From Achromobacter insuavis (GTDB lineage Bacteria > Pseudomonadota > Gammaproteobacteria > Burkholderiales > Burkholderiaceae_B), in assembly GCF_902859645.1 (NCBI RefSeq), contig NZ_CADIJR010000056.1, positions 1 through 41,855 on the forward strand: a stretch of DNA of 41,855 nucleotides, read 5' to 3'. Both the position numbers and the translations under genes were made by a program. The notes below the pieces were generated by a model. The model did no database searches and was not told where the DNA came from. It was given only the letters and a program-made list of their open reading frames with translations. Below, piece after piece: positions 1 to 7,700 of the stretch. The first letter of the stretch is position 1. Every line of letters starts with the position of its first letter.

Positions 1-54
1 GGCCCGGCGGCGACCGACGCGGCGCCTGCCGCTTCGGCGGCGCCCGCCAGATAG
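1..54 (+). CDS. Possible C-terminal end of an Ala/Pro-rich protein (partial)
   Basis: Frame 1 is open from the window edge to a TAG at 52-54 and encodes an Ala/Pro-rich tail of 17 residues, as often seen at the end of membrane or periplasmic proteins. Nothing in it identifies a family. It would converge on the TetR-type gene that follows. In DNA this GC-rich a short open frame can occur by chance, so this is only a possibility. Confidence 0.2.
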   Translation, partial: GPAATDAAPAASAAPAR

Positions 55-118
55 ACGCGGCGGCGCCAACGGCCGGCGACGGCCCGGTGAGCCGCAACGG
101 CCTGGATCCGGGGCGAAC

Positions 119-784
119 TCAGGCCACGGGCTCGGCGGGCGGCCGCGCTTTCTTGCGGCGCGCCTCCAGGTGGGCCAGGGATTGCTGGTTGAGCGCGTCC
201 GGAAAGCCCTGTTTCACTAGGTGTTCCAGCGCGTCGTTGATGCGCGCCCAGCCTTCCGCCGTGCGCAGCGGCACGCCGAGGAAATGGCTTTCGGTCTTGG
301 CGCGCAGCATCAGGTACAGCACGCCCGCCAGCATCACGCTGACGACGGCGGGCACGTCCATGTCGGGGGTCAGGCCGTCGACGCGGTCGATGAAACCGCG
401 CGCGGCGCGTTCGCGGCGCTCGGCCAGCGGCGCCGACACCTCGTTGCGTTCGATCAGTTCCCAGCGCCGCACTTCGCGCAGCGTCTCGTTGCCGGACAGG
501 GCCTCGATCTGCGCGCGCAGCATCGACAGCACCAGGTCGCCGGGACTGCGCTGGCTGGACTCGTCCGCCGCCAGCAGGTCGGGATTGCGGGTCCAGAAAT
601 CCTGTTCCTGCATCCAGGCCAGCATCAGCCCGGGCATGCCGTCGAAATAGCGGTAGATGAGTTCCTTGCTGACGCCGGCGCGCTTGGCGATGGCGTTGAT
701 GCCGACGCCTCCCATGCCGGTTTCCTTGATCTGCTCTTCGAGCGCCTGCAGGATCTGGCGCTCGGTATTCTCACGTCGGGACAT
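119..784 (-). CDS. TetR/AcrR family transcriptional regulator
   Basis: A 221-residue protein of normal TetR length. The N-terminal 50 residues form the helix-turn-helix region: an ILQALEEQIKETG helix, then INAIAKRAGVSKELIYRYF, which is the classic TetR recognition-helix pattern ending in Y-x-Y/H-F. The remaining ~165 residues are the helical ligand/dimer domain, for which no ligand can be predicted. The reading frame is open far upstream, but the ATG at 784 begins immediately before the HTH and fits family length, so I reject the longer 432-residue version, whose extra residues are Arg/Ala-rich shadow sequence. It lies 179 bp downstream of the Nudix-ThiE gene on the same strand; whether it has its own promoter cannot be seen. 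A likely target, if local, lies beyond the left edge. Confidence 0.85.
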   Translation of the reverse strand: MSRRENTERQILQALEEQIKETGMGGVGINAIAKRAGVSKELIYRYFDGMPGLMLAWMQEQDFWTRNPDLLAADESSQRSPGDLVLSMLRAQIEALSGNETLREVRRWELIERNEVSAPLAERRERAARGFIDRVDGLTPDMDVPAVVSVMLAGVLYLMLRAKTESHFLGVPLRTAEGWARINDALEHLVKQGFPDALNQQSLAHLEARRKKARPPAEPVA

Positions 785-930
785 GGGCCGGTTCCTTCTT
801 GGTGAGGTGGGAGCGGACGGGGTCCGGTGAACCGGGCACCCGGCCGTCGGCCGCAACCGCCGCTGGCGTGCGGGGGAAGGGCCGATGTGGCTGCCATCTT
901 GCCAGACTTCGCGGTTCCGGCAGAGGGGCC

Positions 931-956
931 GGGCCGGCGTTGCCGGCTGCCGGCCC
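931..956 (-). terminator. GC-rich hairpin after the Nudix-ThiE gene
   Basis: GGGCCGGC (931-938) and GCCGGCCC (949-956) form a perfect 8-bp stem, with an alternative inner GCCGGC/GCCGGC hairpin. It lies 7 bp beyond the stop of the minus-strand gene that ends at 964. There is no U-tract, so it is not a canonical intrinsic terminator; it may block exonucleases or assist Rho-dependent ending. Confidence 0.35.
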
Positions 957-963
957 GCGGGCG

Positions 964-1926
964 TCAGATCAGGCCGCGGATGCCGGCGATGCCGTGCGCG
1001 CCGTGGCGCAGGGCGTGCGAGACCGTCTGGGCGGATTGCCCGCCCAGCGCGAACACCGGAATGCCGGCGTCGCGGTTGCCTTCGACGAAGCCGTCCCAGC
1101 CCAGCGTCGGCGCGCCGGGATGGCTGGGGGTGTCCAGCACCGGGCCGAGCACGGCGAAGTCCGCGCCCAGTTCGCGCGCATGCACCACCTGCGCGTTGTC
1201 GTGCGCCGAGACGCCGACCAGCGCACCGGCCGGCAATTCGGGGCGGGTGGTCAGCCGCGCGGCGTCGGCGCCGCGCAGGTGCACGCCATCGGCCTCGCGC
1301 CACCAGGCGGCCGGATGGGCGCTGTTGACCAGCACCCGCGCGCCCGCGGCGCGGCAGCGCTTGACGATCTGCTGCAGCGCCTCGTGCAGCGAGGCCGAGG
1401 CCGGGCCGTCGGGCCACTGCGGTTCACGCAGCTGCACCAGTTTGACGCCGCGCGCCAGTGCCGCGTCCAGCCGGTCCAGGAAGGCCGACAGGCCGGCGCG
1501 CGCGCCGATGGAACTGATGCCGTAGGCCGTCGGCAGCTGCAGCCAGCGCAGCGGCGGCAGCGTGGCCGGCAGCAGGTCGCCGACCGACGCGGCGTTGGCC
1601 GGGTCGACCCATTCCAGGCGCTGGTTCTCCAGGCTGCGCGGCTCGCCTTCCCAGCCGGTGACGTGGCAGAACGCCAGGCGCACCGTGGTGTGGGGGTAGG
1701 CGTGCACATAGGTCACCCACGGCCGCGACTGCGTCACGCGGATGCCGATCTCTTCCTGCAGTTCGCGCGCCAGCGCCTGCAGCACGGTCTCGCCGGGTTC
1801 GAGCTTGCCGCCGGGCAGCTCCCACCAGCCCGACCAGGGCTTGCCTTCGGGACGTTGCCCCAGCAGCAGCATGCCGTCCGGACGCAGGATCAGGCCGGCG
1901 GCGACATCGATGATTTTGTCAGACAT
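964..1926 (-). CDS. Nudix hydrolase fused to a thiamine-phosphate-synthase-like domain
   Basis: A 320-residue two-domain protein. The N-terminal ~130 residues are a MutT-type Nudix domain with a complete Nudix box ([18 protein letters not shown] then QEEIGI), giving the Mg-binding glutamates of an 8-oxo-dGTP or related diphosphatase. Residues from about 145 to the end resemble ThiE/Ten[16 protein letters not shown] and FALGGQ. This fusion is known in beta- and gammaproteobacteria and is usually annotated as an 8-oxo-dGTP diphosphatase; the C-terminal domain's activity is generally unknown. The ATG at 1926 overlaps the stop of the upstream ATPase gene (ATGTCTGA), implying translational coupling. 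The frame extends six codons further to 1944, but that would lie deep inside the ATPase gene. A separate, complete thiE lies at 38627-39292. Confidence 0.88.
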   Translation of the reverse strand: MSDKIIDVAAGLILRPDGMLLLGQRPEGKPWSGWWELPGGKLEPGETVLQALARELQEEIGIRVTQSRPWVTYVHAYPHTTVRLAFCHVTGWEGEPRSLENQRLEWVDPANAASVGDLLPATLPPLRWLQLPTAYGISSIGARAGLSAFLDRLDAALARGVKLVQLREPQWPDGPASASLHEALQQIVKRCRAAGARVLVNSAHPAAWWREADGVHLRGADAARLTTRPELPAGALVGVSAHDNAQVVHARELGADFAVLGPVLDTPSHPGAPTLGWDGFVEGNRDAGIPVFALGGQSAQTVSHALRHGAHGIAGIRGLI

Positions 1927-2785
1927 GGCGGGCAGCCCAGTCACGGGCGAATTGGTAGGCGACGCGGCCCGAGCGCGAACCGCGCTCGATGGTCCATTGC
2001 AGCGCCTCGGTGCGCGACGGCTCGATCTGGTCTTCCGGGCAGCCCAGCTCGCGCAGCCAGTGGTAGACGATGTCGAGGTAGTCGTCCTGCTTGAAGGGAT
2101 AGAACGACAGCCACAGGCCGAAGCGCTCGGACAGCGAGATCTTTTCCTCGACGGTCTCGCCGGGGTGGATCTCGCCGTCGGGCTGGTGCTTGGCCTGCAG
2201 GTTCTCGCTCATGTATTCCGGCATCAGGTGGCGCCGGTTGGAGGTGGCGTAGATCAGCACGTTGTCGCCCGACGCGGCGACCGAGCCGTCCAGCACGGAC
2301 TTGAGCGCCTTGTAGCCGGCCTCGCCTTCCTCGAACGACAGGTCGTCGCAGAACACGATGAAGCGTTCGGGGCGCGAGGCCACCAGCTCGACGATGTCGG
2401 CCAGGTCGCCCAGGTCGGACTTGTCGACCTCGATCAGGCGCAGGCCGCGGTCGCCGTGGGCGGCCAGCATGGCCTTGACCAGCGAGCTCTTGCCGGTGCC
2501 GCGGGCGCCGGTCATGAGCACGTTGTTGGCGGGCTTCTTGTCGATGAACTGCTGCGTGTTGCGCTCGATGATGCCTTTCTGGCGTTCGATGTGCTGCAGG
2601 TCCTCGAGTTCGATGCGGGCCACGTGGCGCACGGCGTCGAGCCAGCCGCGCGAGCCGCGCTTGCGCCAGCGGAACGCGTGGGCGTTCCAGTCGATATCGG
2701 GGGGCGCCGGGGGCAGCCAGGCTTCGAGCTGGGCCAGGACGCGCTCGGCGCGCTGGATGAGGGTGGTGAATTCGGTCGCGGTCAC
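1919..2785 (-). CDS. DUF815-family AAA-type ATPase
   Basis: A 288-residue protein with a Walker A loop (GARGTGKSS), a Walker B-like [11 protein letters not shown] and a sensor-like [10 protein letters not shown], as in the DUF815 family of predicted AAA-type ATPases. The cellular role of the family is not established. I chose the GTG at 2785 because AGGA lies 7 nt before it and the protein then begins near the family N-terminus; the frame is open to an ATG at 2839, but those 18 extra residues are low-complexity and cover a hairpin. The last codons overlap the start of the Nudix-ThiE gene by 8 bp. It follows argJ by 300 bp on the same strand; gene order argJ, DUF815 ATPase, Nudix-ThiE is familiar in Bordetella-type genomes. 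Confidence 0.85.
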   Translation of the reverse strand: MTATEFTTLIQRAERVLAQLEAWLPPAPPDIDWNAHAFRWRKRGSRGWLDAVRHVARIELEDLQHIERQKGIIERNTQQFIDKKPANNVLMTGARGTGKSSLVKAMLAAHGDRGLRLIEVDKSDLGDLADIVELVASRPERFIVFCDDLSFEEGEAGYKALKSVLDGSVAASGDNVLIYATSNRRHLMPEYMSENLQAKHQPDGEIHPGETVEEKISLSERFGLWLSFYPFKQDDYLDIVYHWLRELGCPEDQIEPSRTEALQWTIERGSRSGRVAYQFARDWAARHV

Positions 2786-3085
2786 GGTGTGATCCTGGAA
2801 GAGCGAACGGGCGGGCCCGGCACCGGGCCCGCGTCGCATTCGCGGGCATCGTCGGAAGAAGAGGGCGCGTGTCCCGCCGCAAGGCGTCGTGGGGACGCGC
2901 GCCGCTCAACGGCTGTCACCTGCCGGGGACCGCGGTGATGCCACGGATCCCCCGGGGGCAGTGACCGGCGATGGGTAAGGCGCAGCCACTGGATTTCATT
3001 GCTGCCGCCATCCCGCGGAGTCCGGCGCGCCCTTGCACGCCAGCGCCCCGCGCCCGGGGTCAGCCGGGCGGATGGCGGGTCTTGA
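2786..3085. other. Gene-free 300-bp stretch between argJ and the ATPase gene
   Basis: No credible coding sequence. It contains a near-perfect hairpin at 2811-2832 (GCGGGCCCG / CGGGCCCGC around a 4-nt loop) just upstream of the GTG start of the ATPase gene; on the minus strand this sits in the leader of that gene and may terminate or pause transcription coming from argJ. The rest is GC-rich with no promoter hexamers that I can defend. Confidence 0.5.
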
Positions 3086-4312
3086 TCAGGAACGGTAGTC
3101 GGCGTTGATCGACACGTACTCGTGCGAGAAATCGCAGGTGTAGACGGTGTCGTTGACCTGGCCGCGGCCCAGCGCGATGCGCACGGTGATCTCGGCCTGC
3201 TTCATGACGCGCTGGCCGTCGGCTTCCTGGTAGGCCGGATTGCGGCCGCCGTCCTTGGCCACCAGCACGTCGTCGAGCCACAGGCGGATGTTCGACACGT
3301 CCAGGTCGTCGATGCCGGCATAGCCGACGGCGGCCAGGATGCGGCCCAGGTTGGGGTCCGAGGCGAAGAAGGCGGTCTTGACCAGCGGCGAGTGGGCCAC
3401 GGCGTAGGCCACCTTGAGGGCTTCCTCGGTGGTGCCGGCTTCTTCCACGCGGATGGTCATGAACTTGGTGGCGCCTTCGGCGTCGCGCACGATCTTCTGC
3501 GCCAGTTCCAGCGCGGCGGCGGTCAGGGCCTCGCGCACGGCGGCGTAGGCGGCGTCCGATTCGGCGTTGACCTCGACGCCCGACTTGCCGGTGGCGACGA
3601 TGATGAACGAGTCATTGGTGGAGGTGTCGCCATCCACGGTGATGCGGTTGAACGAGGCGTCGGCGATCTCGACCGCCAGCTTGCGCAAGAGCGGCTGGGC
3701 GATGCCGGCATCGGTGGCCAGGAAGCTCAGCATGGTCGCCATGTTGGGGCGGATCATGCCGGCGCCCTTGCTGATGCCGGTGAAGGTGACGGTCTTGCCG
3801 CCGATCTGGACGCGGCGCGACGAGATCTTGGGCAGCGTGTCGGTGGTCATGATGCCGTGCGCGGCGCTCGACCAGTGGTCGGCGCCCAGGTTGGCGATGG
3901 CGCCCGGCAGGCCGGCGAACAGGCGGTCCAGCGGCAGCGGCTCCAGGATCACGCCGGTCGAGAACGGCAGCACCTGGGCGGCGGGCACGCCGAGCAGGCG
4001 GCCGAGCTCGGCGCAGGTGTCCTGGGCCTTCTTCAGGCCCTCGGCGCCGGTGCCGGCGTTGGCGTTGCCGGTGTTGATGACGAGCGCGCGGATCGGGCCG
4101 CCGTCGGCCAGGTGGGCCTGGCAGACCTGCACCGGGGCGGCGCAGAAGCGGTTGCGGGTGAACACGCCGGCCACGCTGCTGCCTTCGGCCAGGCGGAATA
4201 CCGTCAGGTCGCGTCGGTTGGCTTTGCGGATGCCGGCCTCGGTGACGCCGATTTCAACGCCGGCAACAGGGAAAATTTCGGACTCGGAGGGGATCTGCAG
4301 GTTAACGGCCAT
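3086..4312 (-). CDS. argJ: Bifunctional glutamate N-acetyltransferase / amino-acid acetyltransferase ArgJ
   Basis: A 408-residue ornithine acetyltransferase of full family length. ArgJ moves the acetyl group from N-acetylornithine to glutamate (and may also use acetyl-CoA), closing the cyclic arginine pathway in the cytoplasm. Diagnostic features are the self-cleavage site in [14 protein letters not shown], where the Thr after Ala becomes the N-terminal nucleophile of the beta chain, the GISKGAGMI segment before it, DGDTSTNDS, and the conserved C-terminus ending [12 protein letters not shown]. The start at 4312 begins MAVNLQIP, typical of betaproteobacterial ArgJ. The gene stands apart from other arg genes; 121 bp separates it from the membrane-protein gene upstream on the same strand, where a candidate extended -10 lies. 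Confidence 0.97.
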   Translation of the reverse strand: MAVNLQIPSESEIFPVAGVEIGVTEAGIRKANRRDLTVFRLAEGSSVAGVFTRNRFCAAPVQVCQAHLADGGPIRALVINTGNANAGTGAEGLKKAQDTCAELGRLLGVPAAQVLPFSTGVILEPLPLDRLFAGLPGAIANLGADHWSSAAHGIMTTDTLPKISSRRVQIGGKTVTFTGISKGAGMIRPNMATMLSFLATDAGIAQPLLRKLAVEIADASFNRITVDGDTSTNDSFIIVATGKSGVEVNAESDAAYAAVREALTAAALELAQKIVRDAEGATKFMTIRVEEAGTTEEALKVAYAVAHSPLVKTAFFASDPNLGRILAAVGYAGIDDLDVSNIRLWLDDVLVAKDGGRNPAYQEADGQRVMKQAEITVRIALGRGQVNDTVYTCDFSHEYVSINADYRS

Positions 4313-4382
4313 GACTTCGTCTCATGAATGAGCAGGACGGAATCGCCGCCAGGGCAAGGCGGCGCGCGGGGGAAAGCTTCGT

Positions 4383-4391
4383 ATTATCCCA
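4383..4391 (-). promoter_or_regulatory. Candidate extended -10 promoter for argJ
   Basis: Read on the minus strand the sequence is TGGGATAAT: an extended -10 (TG, one base, then GATAAT, five of six matches to TATAAT) ending about 70 nt before the argJ start. No good -35 is present at 17 bp, which extended -10 promoters tolerate. This is pattern-based only. Confidence 0.4.
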
Positions 4392-4400
4392 CTGCTTTGC

Positions 4401-4435
4401 GACAGCCGGCGGCGCCGGCCTGAAAGCCGGTTGTC
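4401..4435 (-). terminator. Hairpin at the end of the membrane-protein gene
   Basis: GACAGCCGGC (4401-4410) pairs with GCCGGTTGTC (4426-4435) with one G-U type mismatch. It overlaps the stop codon at 4434-4436 of the minus-strand gene. No U-tract follows, so it is at best a weak or factor-dependent transcript end. Confidence 0.35.
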
Positions 4436-5474
4436 AGGGAGCGGTCCGCATGGCCGCCACGTCCAGCACGCCGGCCTCGCGGTTGGACAGCACGCGGCGC
4501 ACGGTGCCGTCGGGCGCCTGCAGCACCGACATGCCGGCGGCGACTTCCTTGCCGTCGGCCTGCCGCGCCGAGCGGCCGCGCGAGGGCGAGAACAGCAGGT
4601 CGCCGGGCTGCATGCCGGGCACGCGCGGGCCGGCCGTCAGCATGCGGGTGCCGGTGGGGTAGGTGATGCCGCCGAAGGCGCTTTCGCGCCCCAGGAGGCC
4701 CTCGAACGCCAGCAGGCGGCGCTGGGCGTCCAGCGTCATGTCCACCTTCAGCAGCGGCATGCCGTCCACCGACAGCGGCTCGCTGCCCTCGGCGCGCAGC
4801 AGCCAGCGCGGCGCCGGGCTGGCCGGGTCCGGGGCGCTGCCGCGCGCGGCGTCGTCGACCTTGAGCCAGGCCCCGGGCGGGATCGGCTGCTGATTCAGGG
4901 TGTTGCCGATGGCCAGGTGGCAGCTGGCGAAGCGCGGCTGGCCGCCCAGCATGACGAATTCGACCCGGTGGCCGTGGGCGCAGAGCCAGCCCTCCTGGGC
5001 CTGGTCGCGGGCGATCTCGGCCGACAATGCCTCGGGCTGGCGGGCGCTGGCGGGGTAATGGAACAGGCGGGTGGCGCTCAGGCCCTGCACGCTGGCCGGA
5101 TGGCCTTCCGGGAAGGTGGCGCGGTCGAACGAGGCCGGATCGCCGGCGGTGGTCAGGCGCAGCACCGTGCCGGCCGGCATGTCGATCCCGGCCAGCCGGG
5201 TGGGCTGGTCCAGCACGCGGTCCAGGCTGGCGCCCAGGCGGGCGTCGCGCTGGGCGACCAGCCATTGGCTCAGTTGCTGGTAGGGGAAGATGCCGCCGAC
5301 CAGGGCCAGCAGCGCCATCAGGATCGTGCCGCCGCGGCGATGGTCGCCCAGCCACAGCCGGGCGCCGCGGCTGGTGGCCAGGACGGCCAGCCAGGTCAGC
5401 AGCGTGGACAGGCAGGCCAGCGAGACGGCCATCAGCACGTAGTAATTACCGCCAGGAAGAGATACCGGAATCAT
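4434..5474 (-). CDS. Membrane-anchored protein of unknown function
   Basis: A 346-residue protein I do not recognise. Two hydrophobic segments are visible near the N-terminus (about residues 12-33, around YVLMAVSLACLSTLLTWLAV, and 50-66, around ILMALLALVGGIF), separated by a short basic loop. The remaining ~280 residues look soluble, rich in beta-prone and proline/glycine segments, with no motif I can name; they probably face the periplasm. A single cysteine pair (LCAHGH and ASCHLA) could form a disulfide. It lies between a MarR-type gene and argJ on the same strand, with a 108-bp gap upstream, so it is probably its own transcript. The start at 5474 gives a hydrophobic N-terminus consistent with membrane insertion. 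Confidence 0.7.
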   Translation of the reverse strand: MIPVSLPGGNYYVLMAVSLACLSTLLTWLAVLATSRGARLWLGDHRRGGTILMALLALVGGIFPYQQLSQWLVAQRDARLGASLDRVLDQPTRLAGIDMPAGTVLRLTTAGDPASFDRATFPEGHPASVQGLSATRLFHYPASARQPEALSAEIARDQAQEGWLCAHGHRVEFVMLGGQPRFASCHLAIGNTLNQQPIPPGAWLKVDDAARGSAPDPASPAPRWLLRAEGSEPLSVDGMPLLKVDMTLDAQRRLLAFEGLLGRESAFGGITYPTGTRMLTAGPRVPGMQPGDLLFSPSRGRSARQADGKEVAAGMSVLQAPDGTVRRVLSNREAGVLDVAAMRTAP

Positions 5475-5509
5475 GGCGGCAATTATGCGCCAAACCGTTG
5501 TCGTTTTTC

Positions 5510-5530
5510 TGCCGGCCCGAGGGGCCGGCA
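5510..5530. repeat. Perfect hairpin between the MarR and membrane-protein genes
   Basis: TGCCGGCCC (5510-5518) and GGGCCGGCA (5522-5530) form a perfect 9-bp stem with a 3-nt loop. The T-tract lies on its left side in plus orientation, so neither strand reads as a textbook intrinsic terminator for the leftward MarR transcript. Confidence 0.4.
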
Positions 5531-5582
5531 GGGGCGCAAACGCGCCGGCGGCGGACCGGCCGGGCGGCGCGCGGGACGCGGC

Positions 5583-6077
5583 TCAGTCGCCGGCGGCGGC
5601 CGAGCGGGTGGCGACCACCTGCAGCTTCAGTTCGCCCAGCGCCTGGAACAGTGCATTGCGGCTGGCCTCGGGCAGTTCGCCGAACATCGACTTGACCCAG
5701 GTCTCGTGGGCCCGCGCCATCTTGGCGAAGCTCTTCCTGCCTTGCGGCGTCAGCTTGATGAGCGAGCTGCGGCGGTCGGACTCGACCTTGGTGCGCACCA
5801 CCAGGCCTTCCTTTTCGAGCTGGTCGGTGATGCCGGTGATATTGCCGTTGGTCACCATCATGTGGCGCGACAGCTCGCCCATCTTCATGCCCTTGGGCGC
5901 GCGCTGCAATTGCGCCATCAGGTCGAAGCGCGGCAGGGTGGTGTCGAACTCGTTGCGCAGCCGGCTGCGGATCTCGCCTTCGATGAGATTGGCGCAGGTC
6001 AGCATGCGCAGCCACAGGCGCAGCGCATGGTGATCGTCGGGGGCGGCGCGGGATTCCAGGTCGGGAGCGTCTGTCAT
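5583..6077 (-). CDS. MarR family transcriptional regulator of aromatic uptake/degradation (inferred)
   Basis: A 164-residue MarR/SlyA-type protein. The winged helix is clear: LPRFDLMAQLQRAPKGMKMGEL, then MMVTNGNITGITDQLEKEGLV as the recognition helix, and KVESDRRSSLIKLTPQG as the wing with the family D-R-R motif. Such proteins usually bind short palindromes as dimers and are released by an aromatic acid or its CoA thioester. The gene is divergent from the ABC transporter. Between them is an imperfect palindrome (6208-6227) that recurs at the promoter of the aryl-CoA operon (18899-18918), so I infer that this protein represses both. The inducer cannot be told from sequence; anthraniloyl-CoA or salicylyl-CoA are the natural guesses. 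Confidence 0.88.
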   Translation of the reverse strand: MTDAPDLESRAAPDDHHALRLWLRMLTCANLIEGEIRSRLRNEFDTTLPRFDLMAQLQRAPKGMKMGELSRHMMVTNGNITGITDQLEKEGLVVRTKVESDRRSSLIKLTPQGRKSFAKMARAHETWVKSMFGELPEASRNALFQALGELKLQVVATRSAAAGD

Positions 6078-6387
6078 GGTCGGGAAGGTTACCGGGAATG
6101 CGTGGAGAGGTCTGTATTCTTGAGTATCGGGCCGATGTCGGGTAATGTCCGCGCGGGCGGGCCCGCGCCGCGGATCATTGGTAAAAACCCTAGACTTGTT
6201 TTGCCGAATACTTTAAACCTAAACTATGAACCACGCCAGTTCTCCCCATGCCGCACCCCGGGATCGGCTGCTGCGGGCGCCGGTCTGATGGCCGCCTGAT
6301 CGGGCCGGCAGGCCGGGCATAGAAGTCCTTCGAATCGCAATCCCAGAAAAACACCCTCTGCGCGGCTCGCGCACGGAGCACACCACC
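6078..6387. promoter_or_regulatory. Divergent control region between MarR and transporter genes
   Basis: This 310-bp gap has a conspicuous AT-rich core (about 6180-6232) in otherwise very GC-rich DNA, holding the palindromic operator described separately. On the MarR side there is a strong GC hairpin, GCGCGGGC/GCCCGCGC at 6151-6168, which would lie in the MarR leader. I cannot assign a convincing -35/-10 pair in either direction. GGAG at about 6375 precedes the binding-protein ATG at 6388. Confidence 0.55.
6208..6227. promoter_or_regulatory. Predicted MarR operator, site A
   Basis: ATACTTTAAACCTAAACTAT is an imperfect palindrome (ATACTTTAAA against ATAGTTTAGG, 7 of 10 matching). It is 16 of 20 identical to site B at 18899-18918, and CCTAAACTAT is identical in both. 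Its place between a MarR gene and the transporter suggests both autoregulation and transporter control. Confidence 0.6.
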
Positions 6388-7551
6388 ATGCGTTTCATCA
6401 CTTCCCTCGTTGCCGCCGCCGCGTTGATCCCGGCCCTGGCGCACGCCGATCCGGTCAAGGTCGGCATCGCGAATGACATTTCCGGCCCGTTCTCGGCGCT
6501 GGGCGCCGAAGCCCGCGATGGCTTCAACCTGGCCATCAAGCAGCTGGGCAGCAAGCTGGGCGGCCAGCCCGCCGAATTCCTGCAGACCGACATGGGCGGC
6601 AACCCCGACCAGGCCCGCCAGCTGGTGACGCGCTACATCCAGCGCGACAAGGTGGATTTCTTCACCGGCCCGATCGGCTCGAACGTGGCGCTGGCCGTCG
6701 GCCCCGCGCTGTTCGCCGCCAAGGTGCCGTACCTGTCGAACAACCCGGGCCCCAGCCAGTTCGCCGGCGCCCAGTGCAACAACTACTGGTTCGGCTCGTC
6801 GTACCAGAACGACGCCTTCCACGAAGCCGCCGGCAAGGTCGCGGCCGACCGCGGCTTCAAGAAGATGTTCATCATGGCCCCGGACTACCCGGCCGGCAAG
6901 GATGCGCTGACCGGCTTCAAGCGCGGCTACAAGACCGCCCCGGGCGACGAGGTCTACACCAAGCTCGGCCAGATCGACTATGCCGCCGAGATCGCCCAGA
7001 TCCGCGCCGCCAAGCCGGACGCGGTCTACATCTTCCTGCCGGGCGGCATGGGCATCAACTTCGTCAAGCAGTTCGTGTCGGCCGGCCTGTCGCAGAGCGT
7101 CAAGCTGATCGGCCCGGGCTTCTCGGCCGACGAGGACGTGATCCAGGCCGTGGGCGAGCCGATGCTGGGCATGTACAACACCGCGCAGTGGGCGCATGAC
7201 CTGGACGTGCCGCAGAACAAGGCCTTCGTCGAGGCCTTCCGCAAGGAATACAACGGCCGCTACCCGTCGGTCTACGCCGCCCAGGCCTATGACGTCATCA
7301 TGGCCATGGACGCCGCCGTCAAGCAGGCCGGCGGCAAGGCTTCCGACCGCGAGGCCATCGTCCAGGCGCTGGCCAAGGCCGACTACCCCTCGGTGCGCGG
7401 CAGCTACACCTACGGCAAGAACCACTACCCCATCCAGGCCTACTACCTGCGCGTGGTCGACAAGGACGCCAACGGCCGCATCACCAACAAGCTGGTCGGC
7501 AAGGTGTTCGACAAGTACCAGGACGTCTACGTCGGCGACTGCAAGCTATAA
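6388..7551 (+). CDS. ABC transporter substrate-binding protein (branched-chain amino acid type, probably aromatic acids)
   Basis: A 387-residue periplasmic binding protein of the Leu/Ile/Val (HAAT) class. Residues 1-20 form a signal peptide ending at AHA/D. The mature protein starts with VKVGIANDISGPFSALG, the standard opening strand and glycine/serine ligand loop, and contains the two-lobed periplasmic-binding-protein type 1 fold. It delivers substrate to the permease/ATPase set encoded directly downstream. Many HAAT binding proteins in betaproteobacteria carry aromatic acids rather than amino acids, and the shared operator with the aryl-CoA operon suggests that here. A paralogue with matching segments (e.g. 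YTKLGQIDY against YTQLGQLDY, and LPGGMG) lies at 28515-29702. A hairpin-rich gap separates this gene from its permease genes. Confidence 0.9.
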   Translation: MRFITSLVAAAALIPALAHADPVKVGIANDISGPFSALGAEARDGFNLAIKQLGSKLGGQPAEFLQTDMGGNPDQARQLVTRYIQRDKVDFFTGPIGSNVALAVGPALFAAKVPYLSNNPGPSQFAGAQCNNYWFGSSYQNDAFHEAAGKVAADRGFKKMFIMAPDYPAGKDALTGFKRGYKTAPGDEVYTKLGQIDYAAEIAQIRAAKPDAVYIFLPGGMGINFVKQFVSAGLSQSVKLIGPGFSADEDVIQAVGEPMLGMYNTAQWAHDLDVPQNKAFVEAFRKEYNGRYPSVYAAQAYDVIMAMDAAVKQAGGKASDREAIVQALAKADYPSVRGSYTYGKNHYPIQAYYLRVVDKDANGRITNKLVGKVFDKYQDVYVGDCKL

Positions 7552-7700
7552 AAGGCGGCGGGACGCGTAAAGCGCCGCGGCTACACGATGCAGCCCGGCC
7601 CCGCGGGGTCGCACGGATCCGGCTTCGCCGGTCCGTCGCGACACCCCCTTGAGGGGGAAGCGCGCAGCGCTTCGGGGGTGGGCCCACCAGGGGATTTTTC
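7552..7700 (+). repeat. Stacked hairpins between binding-protein and permease genes
   Basis: Three potential stems lie in tandem: GGATCCGGC/GCCGGTCC (7615-7634, one bulge), CCCCC/GGGGG around TTGA (7644-7657), and AAGCGC/GCGCTT around GCA (7658-7672). CACCCCC at 7642-7648 can alternatively pair with GGGGGTG at 7674-7680, so two folds exclude each other. Such structures after the first gene of a transporter operon commonly protect or attenuate the message, giving more binding protein than permease. AGGGG at about 7690 then serves the next start. Confidence 0.6.

Noticed and set aside
119-1417. A 432-residue TetR protein with long N-terminal extension
   Set aside because: The extension is Arg/Ala/Gly-rich sequence antisense-like in composition and overlaps the Nudix-ThiE coding region in another frame; the ATG at 784 gives the normal TetR length.
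2811-2832. An intrinsic terminator before the DUF815 ATPase gene
   Set aside because: The hairpin is strong but no U-run follows on either strand, so I list it only as a hairpin within the gap.
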